A stretch of DNA of 64,000 nt, from the NCBI RefSeq assembly GCF_002632875.1, contig NZ_NJCX01000015.1, positions 1 through 64,000 on the forward strand. The letters are read 5' to 3'. Under the pieces are notes generated by a model that saw only the letters and a program-made list of their open reading frames with translations, had not been told where the DNA came from and did no database searches. Shown in pieces: positions 30,843 to 39,665 of this stretch (position 1 is the stretch's first letter; every line of letters begins with the position of its first letter). Both the position numbers and the translations under genes were made by a program. The DNA is from Xenorhabdus kozodoii (GTDB lineage: Bacteria > Pseudomonadota > Gammaproteobacteria > Enterobacterales > Enterobacteriaceae).

Positions 30843-31064
30843 TCTATCAAATTCACTGATATGGACTGCGGTTATAGTACCACATTGCCTTGAAGAAAGT
30901 GTGTAAAATGCGGATATATTGCGCCCCGATTTCCAAGAAGAAAGGGAGGGCAGTGGGTGCGCCAGATGAGTATACTTAACTATCTAAAGATGGAAGGAGG
31001 AAGTTGTTGTCTTTAGAATATAATTAAGAAGATTTCTGCCTCAATCGCGAATATTGGAAATGCA
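30843..31064. promoter_or_regulatory. Divergent waaA/waaQ control region
   Basis: Contains TATAAC on the minus strand (30871-30876) as a possible -10 for waaA. On the waaQ side there is a very strong Shine-Dalgarno AAGGAGGAAG (30994-31003) followed by a 7-codon TTG frame (31004-31027), and an overlapping 16-residue ATG frame (30966-31016). Neither makes a known protein; either could be a translated leader. No exact ops/JUMPStart element is seen. Confidence 0.35.
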
Positions 31065-32129
31065 ATGGGTAAAATATCCCCTAGGTTTAAAAAGATTCTG
31101 ATCATAAAACTAAGACATCATGGTGATACATTGCTTATCACACCTGTTGTGAATACGTTGAAAGTCAATTTTCCTGACGCTGAGGTTGATGTCTTACTGT
31201 ACAAAGAAACTGAGCCAATGTTGATGAATTTCAATTATGTATCCCATATTTTATCCGTTGACAGACAGTGGAAAAAAGAAGGTACAAAAGCGTATATCAT
31301 TCATCATTGGCGTTTACTCAATCAGTTGAGGAAAAGAAAATACGATCTCATCATTAACCTTGCCGATCAGTGGTACAGTGCTCTGGTATCTAAGATTTCT
31401 GGTGCTCCAACTCGTATCGCCTTTGATTTTCCCAAGCGACAAAACGGGTTATGGAAAACCTGTTTCAGTGATTTGGTTTCCACTGAAGGTGAAGACTCCC
31501 TACATATCGTTGAGCAGAATTTATTAGCACTGAAACCGATTAATCTTTCCAGCCTCAATTTCAATGTCACAATGAGTTATAGTGAAGACGATTGGCATAA
31601 GGTATCAAACCTTTTACACATGGGTGGCATTCATCACAAATATATCGTTATTCACCCGGCATCTCGCTGGTTTTTCAAGTGCTGGAATAATGAGAAAATG
31701 AGTGAAACCATTAATGCCTTGCAAGCCGATGGCCATTCAATTGTTGTGACATCAGGAACGGAATCACGAGAAAAAGAGATGGTAGAGGAAATTTTATCAG
31801 CCTGTCATCAAGAAAATATTGTCTCTTTAGCCGGTCAGATTACGTTACCTCAGCTTGGGGCTTTGATTGCCCATGCTAATTTGTTTATTGGCGTTGATTC
31901 TGTTCCCATGCATATGGCTGCTGCCCTGAAAACACCGTGCATTGCACTGTTTGGGCCCTCTAAATTAGCTTTCTGGAGTCCGTGGCAGGTTAACGGGGAA
32001 GTGATTTGGGCGGGGAATTACGGTAAATTACCGGATCCTGATGATATTGATACCAAAACAGATACCCGTTATCTGGATCTTATCCCTACTGATGTCGTGA
32101 TTACTGCTGCCCGGAGATATTTATCATGA
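31065..32129 (+). CDS. waaQ: LPS heptosyltransferase III (WaaQ-type)
   Basis: A 354-residue GT9 enzyme. KILIIKLRHHGDTLLITPVVN, SRWFFKCW and GVDSVPMHMAAALKTPCIALFGPS correspond to WaaQ, which adds heptose III to heptose II of the inner core. It is followed by wabG with a 4-nt overlap (ATGA), as in the Klebsiella waa operon where waaQ and wabG are neighbours. The start has no strong ribosome binding site, while a strong one sits about 60 bases upstream. Confidence 0.88.
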   Translation: MGKISPRFKKILIIKLRHHGDTLLITPVVNTLKVNFPDAEVDVLLYKETEPMLMNFNYVSHILSVDRQWKKEGTKAYIIHHWRLLNQLRKRKYDLIINLADQWYSALVSKISGAPTRIAFDFPKRQNGLWKTCFSDLVSTEGEDSLHIVEQNLLALKPINLSSLNFNVTMSYSEDDWHKVSNLLHMGGIHHKYIVIHPASRWFFKCWNNEKMSETINALQADGHSIVVTSGTESREKEMVEEILSACHQENIVSLAGQITLPQLGALIAHANLFIGVDSVPMHMAAALKTPCIALFGPSKLAFWSPWQVNGEVIWAGNYGKLPDPDDIDTKTDTRYLDLIPTDVVITAARRYLS

Positions 32130-33256
32130 AACCTATGCGCCTTGCTATTGTCCGGCAAAAATATCGGCCTGATGGGGGTGCTGAACGTTTTATTTCCAGG
32201 GCGCTTGAGGCACTGGATAATGACAGTTTAGAATTAAACGTCATTACTCGCTCTTGGGAAGGAAGCTGCAATCCTCATTGGCATATACATTTGGCCAATC
32301 CTGTTAAATGGGGGCGGATTAGCCGGGAAAAGGGATTTGCTGATGCCGCCAGGCTCATTTGGCAAAAAGAGAAATTTGATATTGTTCAAAGCCATGAGCG
32401 AATTGCCGGTTGTGATGTATACCGAGCAGGGGATGGCGTTCATTGGCGTTGGTTGCAGCAAAGATCACGGATCTTGCCATCTTGGAAAAGCAAATTGCTT
32501 TTTGCCAGCCGTTATCATCGCTATGTCATGGGAGCTGAAAAAAAAATGTATTCCTCCCCTGAATTAAAAAAGGTCATTTGCAACTCACAGATGGTCAAGC
32601 GCGAGGTGATGGAAGATTTTGGCCTGCCCGATGAAAAGATCGCTGTTATCTATAATGCCATTGATCAGTCACAATTTTTTTCTGTCGGAGAAGCTGAACG
32701 GCTCGCATTACGGCACGAATATGCGATTCCTGCACAAGCAAAATGTTTTGTGTATGTGGGTTCTGGTTTTGAAAGAAAAGGATTGAAAGCGGCGGTAGAA
32801 GCCATCAGCATGACGGACGCTTATTTGGTTGTGATTGGTCAGGATAAACAAGCAAGCAAATATAAACAATTGGCTAACTCACTGGGTTGTCATGAACGGG
32901 TTCGATTTTTGGGGGTACAGAAAACGACATTACCCTTTTATCAAATGGCAGATGGATTGTTATTGCCAACGTTATATGACCCTTTCCCAAATGTTATTTT
33001 GGAAGCGATGGCATGTGGCTTGCCGGTCATAACCAGTGACACTTGTGGGGGCGCTGAATTCGTTGTTTCAGGTGAAAATGGCTTTGTCTGTGACGCTCTC
33101 GATATTTTAGCGTTGGCTGAATCTATCTCTTTAGTGCCAGCAGACCATTTGACCAGTAAGCTTTCAATGTTATCAAAAGAGAAAATAGTAAACTCTACTC
33201 CCGCTTATTTGTCTCTCCAACTTACGGAACTGTATAGTAAGGTGCTTTCCCTATGA
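32126..33256 (+). CDS. wabG: LPS core galacturonosyl-type transferase WabG
   Basis: A 376-residue GT4 enzyme. LAIVRQKYRPDGGAERFISRALEAL, the RAGDGVHWRWLQQRSRILP stretch, YVGSGFERKGL and PFPNVILEAMACGLPVI recall Klebsiella WabG, which puts galacturonic acid on heptose II. Overlaps with waaQ before it and the next GT after it (4 nt each) show one operon. Donor specificity in this strain is inferred from similarity only. Confidence 0.82.
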   Translation: MKPMRLAIVRQKYRPDGGAERFISRALEALDNDSLELNVITRSWEGSCNPHWHIHLANPVKWGRISREKGFADAARLIWQKEKFDIVQSHERIAGCDVYRAGDGVHWRWLQQRSRILPSWKSKLLFASRYHRYVMGAEKKMYSSPELKKVICNSQMVKREVMEDFGLPDEKIAVIYNAIDQSQFFSVGEAERLALRHEYAIPAQAKCFVYVGSGFERKGLKAAVEAISMTDAYLVVIGQDKQASKYKQLANSLGCHERVRFLGVQKTTLPFYQMADGLLLPTLYDPFPNVILEAMACGLPVITSDTCGGAEFVVSGENGFVCDALDILALAESISLVPADHLTSKLSMLSKEKIVNSTPAYLSLQLTELYSKVLSL

Positions 33257-34353
33257 AAGGACATATTCTATTTATCATTGATGGATTACCGGGAGGGGGA
33301 GCCGAAAATGTGACAATCCGTTTATGTCGTGGCCTGCAACAAAAAGGTTTTGATATTACGTTGTTATCTCTTTCTGAAAAATGTGAATATCCGATCCCCG
33401 ATCATGTTGAATTAATCATTAATGCTGATGAATATAGAGGGCCTTTTCGAAGACAGACTGAAATTGTTCGTAGAGCTAAATCTATGGATAAAGTTCTGGC
33501 TAAGGTTTTTTCTCAAAAAGGTACACCTGTGTTAGTGGTATCTAACTTGCATAAAACGGATCGTATTGTTGCGAAGTCCAAGATACTGGCGGATTTAAAT
33601 GTATGGTTTTGTATTCATGGTGTATTTTCAAAATCATATCTTGAAAACAAAACGGGATTATCGCGTTGGATTAAGAAATGGAAAATTCAACGTGTTTATC
33701 AAGATCGTAACTTAATTTGTGTTTCTGATGCCGTTGGTTTGGATTTGCAAGAAAACGTATCGTTGACGCCTAAACAAATGGTCACTATTTATAATCCATT
33801 TAATCTGGCTGAAATTAGAAAAAATTCTTTGGAAATAAATCCTTATTCCAACGAAACCTACTTTCTTCATTTAGGGCGTTTTCATAATGTAAAACGTCAC
33901 GACCGCTTATTGGAGGCTTTTGCCAAAGCGGATCTTCCCTGCAAGTTATTAATTGCTGGTGGGGGGGATGGTGTAATGACCAAAGCAATTAAACAAAAAA
34001 TAGAGGAACTTGGTTTACAATATAAAGTTTTTCTAATTGGTTTTTTGGTCAACCCATTACCCGTAATACGAGGGGCTAAAGCGGTTATTTTAAGTTCTGA
34101 TAGTGAAGGGTTAGGCAATGTTTTGATTGAAGCGCTGATTTGTCATACCCCTATTGTCAGCACTAATTGCCCAGGTGGTATCAGCGAGATTATGGTCGGT
34201 GAATTGGAACAATATAAATCTGAACTGACTGCTGAATCATTAGCTAAAAAAATGCGATTGGTTTATCAAAATCCACCCGTTATTACGGACAATATGTATA
34301 AAAAATTCGATTTGGAAATTGTGCTTGGTCGTTATTTGGATTTGATACAGTAA
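33253..34353 (+). CDS. LPS core glycosyltransferase, GT4 (WabH position)
   Basis: A 366-residue GT4 protein with GLPGGGAENVT near the N-terminus and IYNPFNLAEI, LGRFHNVKRHDRLLEAF and EGLGNVLIEALICHTPIV (E-x7-E) in the donor domain. It directly follows wabG and sits in the same block as a WabN-like deacetylase. In Klebsiella, WabH adds the GlcNAc that WabN then deacetylates, so this gene is the best WabH candidate; I could not confirm the homology. Confidence 0.8.
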   Translation: MKGHILFIIDGLPGGGAENVTIRLCRGLQQKGFDITLLSLSEKCEYPIPDHVELIINADEYRGPFRRQTEIVRRAKSMDKVLAKVFSQKGTPVLVVSNLHKTDRIVAKSKILADLNVWFCIHGVFSKSYLENKTGLSRWIKKWKIQRVYQDRNLICVSDAVGLDLQENVSLTPKQMVTIYNPFNLAEIRKNSLEINPYSNETYFLHLGRFHNVKRHDRLLEAFAKADLPCKLLIAGGGDGVMTKAIKQKIEELGLQYKVFLIGFLVNPLPVIRGAKAVILSSDSEGLGNVLIEALICHTPIVSTNCPGGISEIMVGELEQYKSELTAESLAKKMRLVYQNPPVITDNMYKKFDLEIVLGRYLDLIQ

Positions 34354-34388
34354 TAATTATTGCTAGCATTAGTCTTTGAGATATTTTA

Positions 34389-35486
34389 ATGAATAATAAA
34401 AAATTAAAAAAATTACGCGAAATAAATAGAAGGAAAAATTATTTTTTAAAAAAAGTGAAGTTTAATTTTGCTAAAATTTTTATTGATACATGGAAGAGGA
34501 GTGAATACAATGTTGATTGTATAAAAAAGGTTCTTTTCTTGCGTGATGATAATAAAATTGGTGATATGATCGTTTCTACTTCTGTATTCAGAGCATTATC
34601 TGAGAATGGATTTGAATTACATGTATTATCAGGTCGCTCCAATTATTGCGTTATTGAGAATAATCCATATATAGATAAGGTTTATTTTTACCCGGATGCA
34701 ACTAAAGAAATAATAAAACTTGGATTGACATTAAAAAAAGAAAATTATGATCTTGTCATTGACATGGGAGATCAACTCTCTGTTATTTATTTATTATTTA
34801 TACGGCTTGTTAATGCTAGAAATATATTAGGATTCAATAAGGATAAAGTAAATATATATAATAAAAATATAAAATATTTTCAATATGAATCTCATATTAC
34901 TGAACGATATAAAACTCTTATGAATAATATGGGTATTCCTGCTTTTAATATACAATATGACATACATGTTCCGAAGTCTATCCAGGATAAAGTTTATGAT
35001 TTTTATGTAAAACTCCCTGGGAAATCAACCATTGTTATTAATCCTTTTTCTGCGGAAGAAAAAAGAGATCTTTCAAAAGAACAGTTGGTAGGAATAACAT
35101 CCCATATTATTGAATCCTATCCATCAGCCAATATTATATTAGTTGGGAAATCTAATAAGTTGAATGATCTTTCATATTTAAATGGATGTATAATTAACCC
35201 ATTTGATGATTTCCTTTCGGCAGTGGAAATTATAAAATATTCTGATTTGGTTATCTCACCAGATACATCAATTGTACATGTAGCCGCAGCATACGAAAAA
35301 AATACAATCGCACTATATGGAAATGACAAACATGGAAATTTTGTCAACAATAATGTATGGAGCCCAGGAAATAAAAATGCTATCCAGTTAACTCAAAAGA
35401 AAATCAATAGTAAGATTAGCGAAATACCACTACAGGCTATCTTGGATAAGATAGATTTCTTCTTAACTAGGCTGGACTTATCATGA
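34389..35486 (+). CDS. Heptosyltransferase-family protein, GT9, AT-rich gene
   Basis: A 365-residue GT9 protein: VLFLRDDNKIGDMIVSTSVFRAL at about 48-70 and the C-terminal SPDTSIVHVAAAYEKNTIALYG motif. A basic, Lys/Asn-rich N-terminus of about 45 residues precedes the domain. Base composition is clearly more AT-rich than wabG before it and the deacetylase after it, suggesting separate acquisition. Its stop overlaps the deacetylase start by 4 nt. Confidence 0.82.
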   Translation: MNNKKLKKLREINRRKNYFLKKVKFNFAKIFIDTWKRSEYNVDCIKKVLFLRDDNKIGDMIVSTSVFRALSENGFELHVLSGRSNYCVIENNPYIDKVYFYPDATKEIIKLGLTLKKENYDLVIDMGDQLSVIYLLFIRLVNARNILGFNKDKVNIYNKNIKYFQYESHITERYKTLMNNMGIPAFNIQYDIHVPKSIQDKVYDFYVKLPGKSTIVINPFSAEEKRDLSKEQLVGITSHIIESYPSANIILVGKSNKLNDLSYLNGCIINPFDDFLSAVEIIKYSDLVISPDTSIVHVAAAYEKNTIALYGNDKHGNFVNNNVWSPGNKNAIQLTQKKINSKISEIPLQAILDKIDFFLTRLDLS

Positions 35487-36433
35487 ATAAATCTGCATTT
35501 ATTATCACAATTGATACTGAAGGCGATAACCTTTGGCAAAACAGTGGGAAAATTTCTACTAAAAATACGCAGTTCTTACCAAGATTTCAGAGCTTGTGTG
35601 AACGTTTTGGCTTCAAACCTGTTTGGCTAACGAACTATGAAATGGCAATGGATGAGGGTTATATCGAATTTGCCAAGGATGTGATAGCCAGAAATACCGG
35701 TGAAATTGGTATGCATTTGCATGCCTGGAATAGCCCACCGATTATCCCTCTTACTGATGATGATATGGGCTATAAACCCTATCTGATTGAGTATCCTAAA
35801 GATCAAATCAAAGCAAAAATTGATTTAATGACTCATCTTTTGGAAGATAAGCTCCAGACTAAAATGTTAAGCCACCGTGCTGGTCGTTGGGCGTTTAATG
35901 AATATTATGCTCAATTATTGGTTGAATATGGTTATCAAGTAGATTGTTCTGTGACACCAAAAGTTAACTGGAACTTTACCAAGGGTGATCCTAATGGAAA
36001 GGGTGGAACCGATTATCGCCATTTTCCTGATCATGCTTATTTTATGGATTTGCAAGATATTTCCAAAGAAGGGGATTCTTCGTTATTACAAGTACCGATG
36101 AGTATTCAATATAAGCACTCTGGAATGATGAATTTTATTAAACAGAAATATGATCGATTGAGAGGAAAACAGCGTTCCCCATCCGTTAATTGGTTGAGAC
36201 CGAAAGGTGGAAATTTGGCGCAGATGAAAACGGTAGTTCAACAGACTTTAACGAATGGCAGTGATTATGTTGAATTTATGTTGCATTCATCTGAGTTTAT
36301 GCCTGGCGGTAGCCCAACGTTTAAGGATGAAGAACAAATTGAATTGCTTTATCAAGATCTGGAGGAGTTGTTTAATTTTCTAAAACCTTTGGTTCAAGGA
36401 ATGACATTGGTAGAATATTATAATTTGAAATGA
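35483..36433 (+). CDS. wabN: WabN-like polysaccharide deacetylase of the LPS core
   Basis: A 316-residue NodB-fold type deacetylase. ITIDTEGDNLW (catalytic/metal Asp) at about 9-19, MHLHAWNSPP (metal histidines), SHRAGRWAFN and MLHSSEFMPGGSPTF fit the family. It resembles Klebsiella WabN, which removes acetyl from core GlcNAc to leave GlcN. The free amine adds positive charge to the core. It is coupled to the GT9 gene upstream by a 4-nt overlap. The symbol rests on recalled similarity and the neighbourhood. Confidence 0.72.
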   Translation: MNKSAFIITIDTEGDNLWQNSGKISTKNTQFLPRFQSLCERFGFKPVWLTNYEMAMDEGYIEFAKDVIARNTGEIGMHLHAWNSPPIIPLTDDDMGYKPYLIEYPKDQIKAKIDLMTHLLEDKLQTKMLSHRAGRWAFNEYYAQLLVEYGYQVDCSVTPKVNWNFTKGDPNGKGGTDYRHFPDHAYFMDLQDISKEGDSSLLQVPMSIQYKHSGMMNFIKQKYDRLRGKQRSPSVNWLRPKGGNLAQMKTVVQQTLTNGSDYVEFMLHSSEFMPGGSPTFKDEEQIELLYQDLEELFNFLKPLVQGMTLVEYYNLK

Positions 36434-36594
36434 AAAAATAAAGAGATAAGTTCATATTTCTTATATGTAAATTCAACAGTAGTTTCTTAAGGAAAAACGA
36501 AGAGTTTATTTATTGAACGAGGTGTTGTGTTTTTAATTTATTCTATTCATATAATGAATAATTCTTTACAAATATTAATTTATTGAGATATGTT

Positions 36595-37674
36595 ATGCCT
36601 ACAAAAAAAATAATGATAGTTGGCTTTGAACTTGGAGGATTAGGTGGAACAGAAACTGTATGTAAGAAATTGTATAATCTATTAAATAGATGTTCAGATA
36701 TAAACTTTGTCTTTCTTAAACAGGAGAGGAAAGAAAACAATCATGATTGGTTGGAAAATATAACTTATTGTATATTAGAGTGTTATCAAAAAAATACGCC
36801 TTTACGTAGATATATATTTTCATATAAGTTATCTAGAATAATTAAGAAACAAAGACCAGATGTTATAATATCAATTGATGCTATTAGTTGTTATATTTCT
36901 AATATTGCTAATAAGTTAGCTTTTGGAAAAGTAAAAACTTTTTCATGGATACATTTGTCTCTTTTTTCTGCATATAAAGCAAAGTTTGTATTAAAATCAG
37001 AAAATCATTTATCCATCAGCAATGGAAATACAGAATATCTTATTAATAACGGGGTTAGTAAAGAAAAGATTTTTACTATATTTAATCCATTTGAAAAGAA
37101 AGAGGAAATAATATTAAGGCCTAATAATGTAACGAAATTCATTTTTATAGGGCGTATTCTTGCAAAAGAAGGAAAAAACTTGCAAGAAATGTTCAATGCA
37201 TTAGCTATGGTAAGAGGTGATTGGGAACTACATATAATTGGTACAGGTGCGTCTGAAGATATGATTTTTTTAGAAAAATTATCAGATAATTTAAATCTTA
37301 GTAAGAATATATTTTGGCATGGCTGGATTAAAAATCCTTGGGATTTCGTTCAAAGAAAGGTTGTTGAAGTTTCGGCATTACTTTTAACTTCAAAAAATGA
37401 AGGATTCCCTATGGTTTTAGGAGAGGCTATTTCTTATGGTATTTATTGTATTAGCTCAGATTGTCAAACAGGAACAACTGACATTATAAAACCATACAGA
37501 AATGGTGAATTATACCCAGTTGGAGATGTCCTGAAATTATCTTATATATTGCAAAATGTAATTTCGAAAAATGAATTCCCAGGATATAATGAAATCAAAA
37601 ATACAATCAATGACATTTATGATGATAAGTATATTTTGAAGGTAAAATCGATATTAAATATTACGGAAGAGTAA
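36595..37674 (+). CDS. Glycosyltransferase, GT4, AT-rich gene
   Basis: A 359-residue GT4 enzyme: ELGGLGGTETV near the N-terminus, IFNPFEKKEE and FIGRILAKEGKNLQEMFNAL in the middle, NEGFPMVLGEAISYGIYCISSD as donor motif. The ATG at 36595 is preferred; a TTG four codons upstream is in frame. It is flanked by AT-rich gaps (36434-36594 and 37675-37823) with no terminator or gene that I can see. Composition suggests transfer, like the GT9 gene before the deacetylase. Confidence 0.8.
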   Translation: MPTKKIMIVGFELGGLGGTETVCKKLYNLLNRCSDINFVFLKQERKENNHDWLENITYCILECYQKNTPLRRYIFSYKLSRIIKKQRPDVIISIDAISCYISNIANKLAFGKVKTFSWIHLSLFSAYKAKFVLKSENHLSISNGNTEYLINNGVSKEKIFTIFNPFEKKEEIILRPNNVTKFIFIGRILAKEGKNLQEMFNALAMVRGDWELHIIGTGASEDMIFLEKLSDNLNLSKNIFWHGWIKNPWDFVQRKVVEVSALLLTSKNEGFPMVLGEAISYGIYCISSDCQTGTTDIIKPYRNGELYPVGDVLKLSYILQNVISKNEFPGYNEIKNTINDIYDDKYILKVKSILNITEE

Positions 37675-37823
37675 TTCTTGATTTTTCTATAAATTAAATG
37701 TGGTGTTTTTTGATGAAATACGAAACTTTTTTATCTTTTCTTTTCTAGAGATTTTAATATATAAGAGGCTAATTTGTTTATTTGTTTGATTTTAGTGATA
37801 TAGATTTTTATGGGGAATGAATT

Positions 37824-38711
37824 ATGGAAAAATTAAAAATACTTTTTTCAGGATGGAAAGAATGTAATCTTGAGCAGTATAAAGAAGCCTATGCTCATTT
37901 TGGGGGATGCACATTAACACACCCTAATATTATATCTTTTTTGAATAAACATCTTGATGGGCAGTTTTGCTTTTATATCAAAAAAACAGGAAGTGCAATT
38001 AAAGGTGCATTTTTTTCCTGTGAAAACAATAAATTAGTTGAGGAGATGCAAGACAGGTATCCAATTTCATATGATGAAATTATTTTCCCTGTTGCGGAAG
38101 ATGCAAAACTATTTTTACCAGTAAAATCAAAGAGATTATCACCAATACATAAAAATAATTTTATTAATGCCAGCTTCAATTCTCTATTGAGTAAACGAAA
38201 GATTTGCCTAATCAAAGACAGTTTTTCTTATAAAACCCGTCGTAATCGCAGTAATGAGATCAACAAATTTAAGCGGGCAGGAGGAGAAATTCGTCCTTCA
38301 AGTGAATTCCGTGCGGAAGATCTGGTGGATATTTATATCGATCTGTACCAAAAACGTTGGAATTTTAGTCACTCTGAAGAGCAAAGAAAGTCTCTCCTTG
38401 AAATGTACACCGAGCTTCGTGAGCATATATTTGGCAATGTATTGCTGATTAATGGTAAACCTTGTGCTTACGATTTTGTCCTGTGGGCAGACAGCCCTAA
38501 ATGGGTTTCTTTTGATGCCATTAATGGTGGTTATGATCCTGAATATGCCCATCTCAGTGTTGGCAGTATCTTGATGTGGGCGAATATCCAGGAAGCAAAG
38601 GCACTGTGTCAACAACGAGACAAAACCCTGCGTTATTCATTGGGTAACCCAACACTTGAATACAAAAATCGTTGGTGTGAAACATTGCCACTAGGCAGAG
38701 TGCTTTTTTAA
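37824..38711 (+). CDS. Mig-14 family protein
   Basis: A 295-residue soluble protein with the layout of the Mig-14 family: an SGWKE(C) opening, FGGCTLTHPNIISFL at about 25-40, SYKTRRNRSNEINKFKRAGGEIRP at about 133-156, and a C-terminal GNAT-like half (LINGKPCAYDFVLW, YSLGNPTLEYKNRWC). In Salmonella, Mig-14 supports survival in macrophages and resistance to antimicrobial peptides; the biochemical role is unknown. The first half is more AT-rich than the second. Its 3' end overlaps convergent waaC by 21 nt. Family assignment is from memory of the motifs. Confidence 0.65.
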   Translation: MEKLKILFSGWKECNLEQYKEAYAHFGGCTLTHPNIISFLNKHLDGQFCFYIKKTGSAIKGAFFSCENNKLVEEMQDRYPISYDEIIFPVAEDAKLFLPVKSKRLSPIHKNNFINASFNSLLSKRKICLIKDSFSYKTRRNRSNEINKFKRAGGEIRPSSEFRAEDLVDIYIDLYQKRWNFSHSEEQRKSLLEMYTELREHIFGNVLLINGKPCAYDFVLWADSPKWVSFDAINGGYDPEYAHLSVGSILMWANIQEAKALCQQRDKTLRYSLGNPTLEYKNRWCETLPLGRVLF

Positions 38712-39665
38712 CGTGTTCTGTAAGAGCAACATAACCTCTTCTGGCGTAATACCTGGCATCGTATTATCCGTTGATTTCAGGGGATGTTGCTCTTGGCCAT
38801 ATCCCCCGATCAAACCAGGATCAGTCGGCCCAAATAGCGTAATATTGGGTCGATCTAGTGCTGCGGTAAGATGGCTTAATCCTGTATCAACGGAAACCAC
38901 GGCTTGTGCCCCCGCGAGAACGTGAGCAACTTCAGAAAGGGCCAGTTTTGGCAGTACATCAACATGGGGAAACCCTTCTGCCAGCCTTAACGCCCGCTGA
39001 TATTCATGCTCTGCACCCCAGGGAAGTTTTATGCGTATACCCGTTGCCTGAATAGCAGTGATAAGCTGCCGCCAATGATTTTCAGGCCAGTGTTTTTCAT
39101 CGCGCGTTGTTGCATGGAGGAAAACCAGATAATCATGCTGGCGACATGGCTGATGTAAAAAATGACGGGCAATGCCGTAATCACCTTGCGCTGGCGGTTT
39201 TTTATAGCCCAAGCTATCAGCAAATAACGCGCGAATGCGTTCAACGGCATGCTGTTGTTGGCTGATAGTGTGACAGTGATCGTAGAAAAAACTGGCAATT
39301 GGCTCACGGATGCTTTTTCGGTCGTAACCATGCTTTGGGCCGTGTGCCAGTCGGGTGACCAAAAAAGCACTTTTTAGCAGACCTTGCGCATCAATGATGG
39401 CGTCATATTGGTTCTGTCGCAGTTGTTGCCTAAATTGTGCCCGTTCTTCACGGATATCTTTTCTGAACCAATTTTTTCGCCAGCGGCGGATAGCAACGGG
39501 GATCACATTTTCAACAGCATTGTGCCAGGTTGGGATTTGGGCAAATCCTTCTTCTACCACCCAATCAAATTGGATGTCAGGGAATTGCTGTTTTGCATCC
39601 GTTAATGCCGGCAGAGTATGTAACACATCCCCCATCGAAGATGTTTTTACCAATAAAACACGCAT
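38691..39665 (-). CDS. waaC: LPS heptosyltransferase I
   Basis: A 324-residue GT9 enzyme that adds the first heptose to KDO2-lipid A. MRVLLVKTSSMGDVLHTLPALTDA, WVVEEGFAQIP, the FLHATTRDEKHWP region and SVDTGLSHLTAALDRPNITLFGPTDP match E. coli WaaC. waaF ends on its first base (TAATG), giving tight coupling. The 3' end runs 21 nt into the convergent Mig-14-type gene. Confidence 0.97.
   Translation of the reverse strand: MRVLLVKTSSMGDVLHTLPALTDAKQQFPDIQFDWVVEEGFAQIPTWHNAVENVIPVAIRRWRKNWFRKDIREERAQFRQQLRQNQYDAIIDAQGLLKSAFLVTRLAHGPKHGYDRKSIREPIASFFYDHCHTISQQQHAVERIRALFADSLGYKKPPAQGDYGIARHFLHQPCRQHDYLVFLHATTRDEKHWPENHWRQLITAIQATGIRIKLPWGAEHEYQRALRLAEGFPHVDVLPKLALSEVAHVLAGAQAVVSVDTGLSHLTAALDRPNITLFGPTDPGLIGGYGQEQHPLKSTDNTMPGITPEEVMLLLQNTLKKHSA

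Noticed and set aside
30945-30975. ops/JUMPStart-like words (GGCAGTGGGTGC) before waaQ.
   Set aside because: The RfaH core GGTAG is not present and the match to GGCGGTAGCGTGC is too poor.
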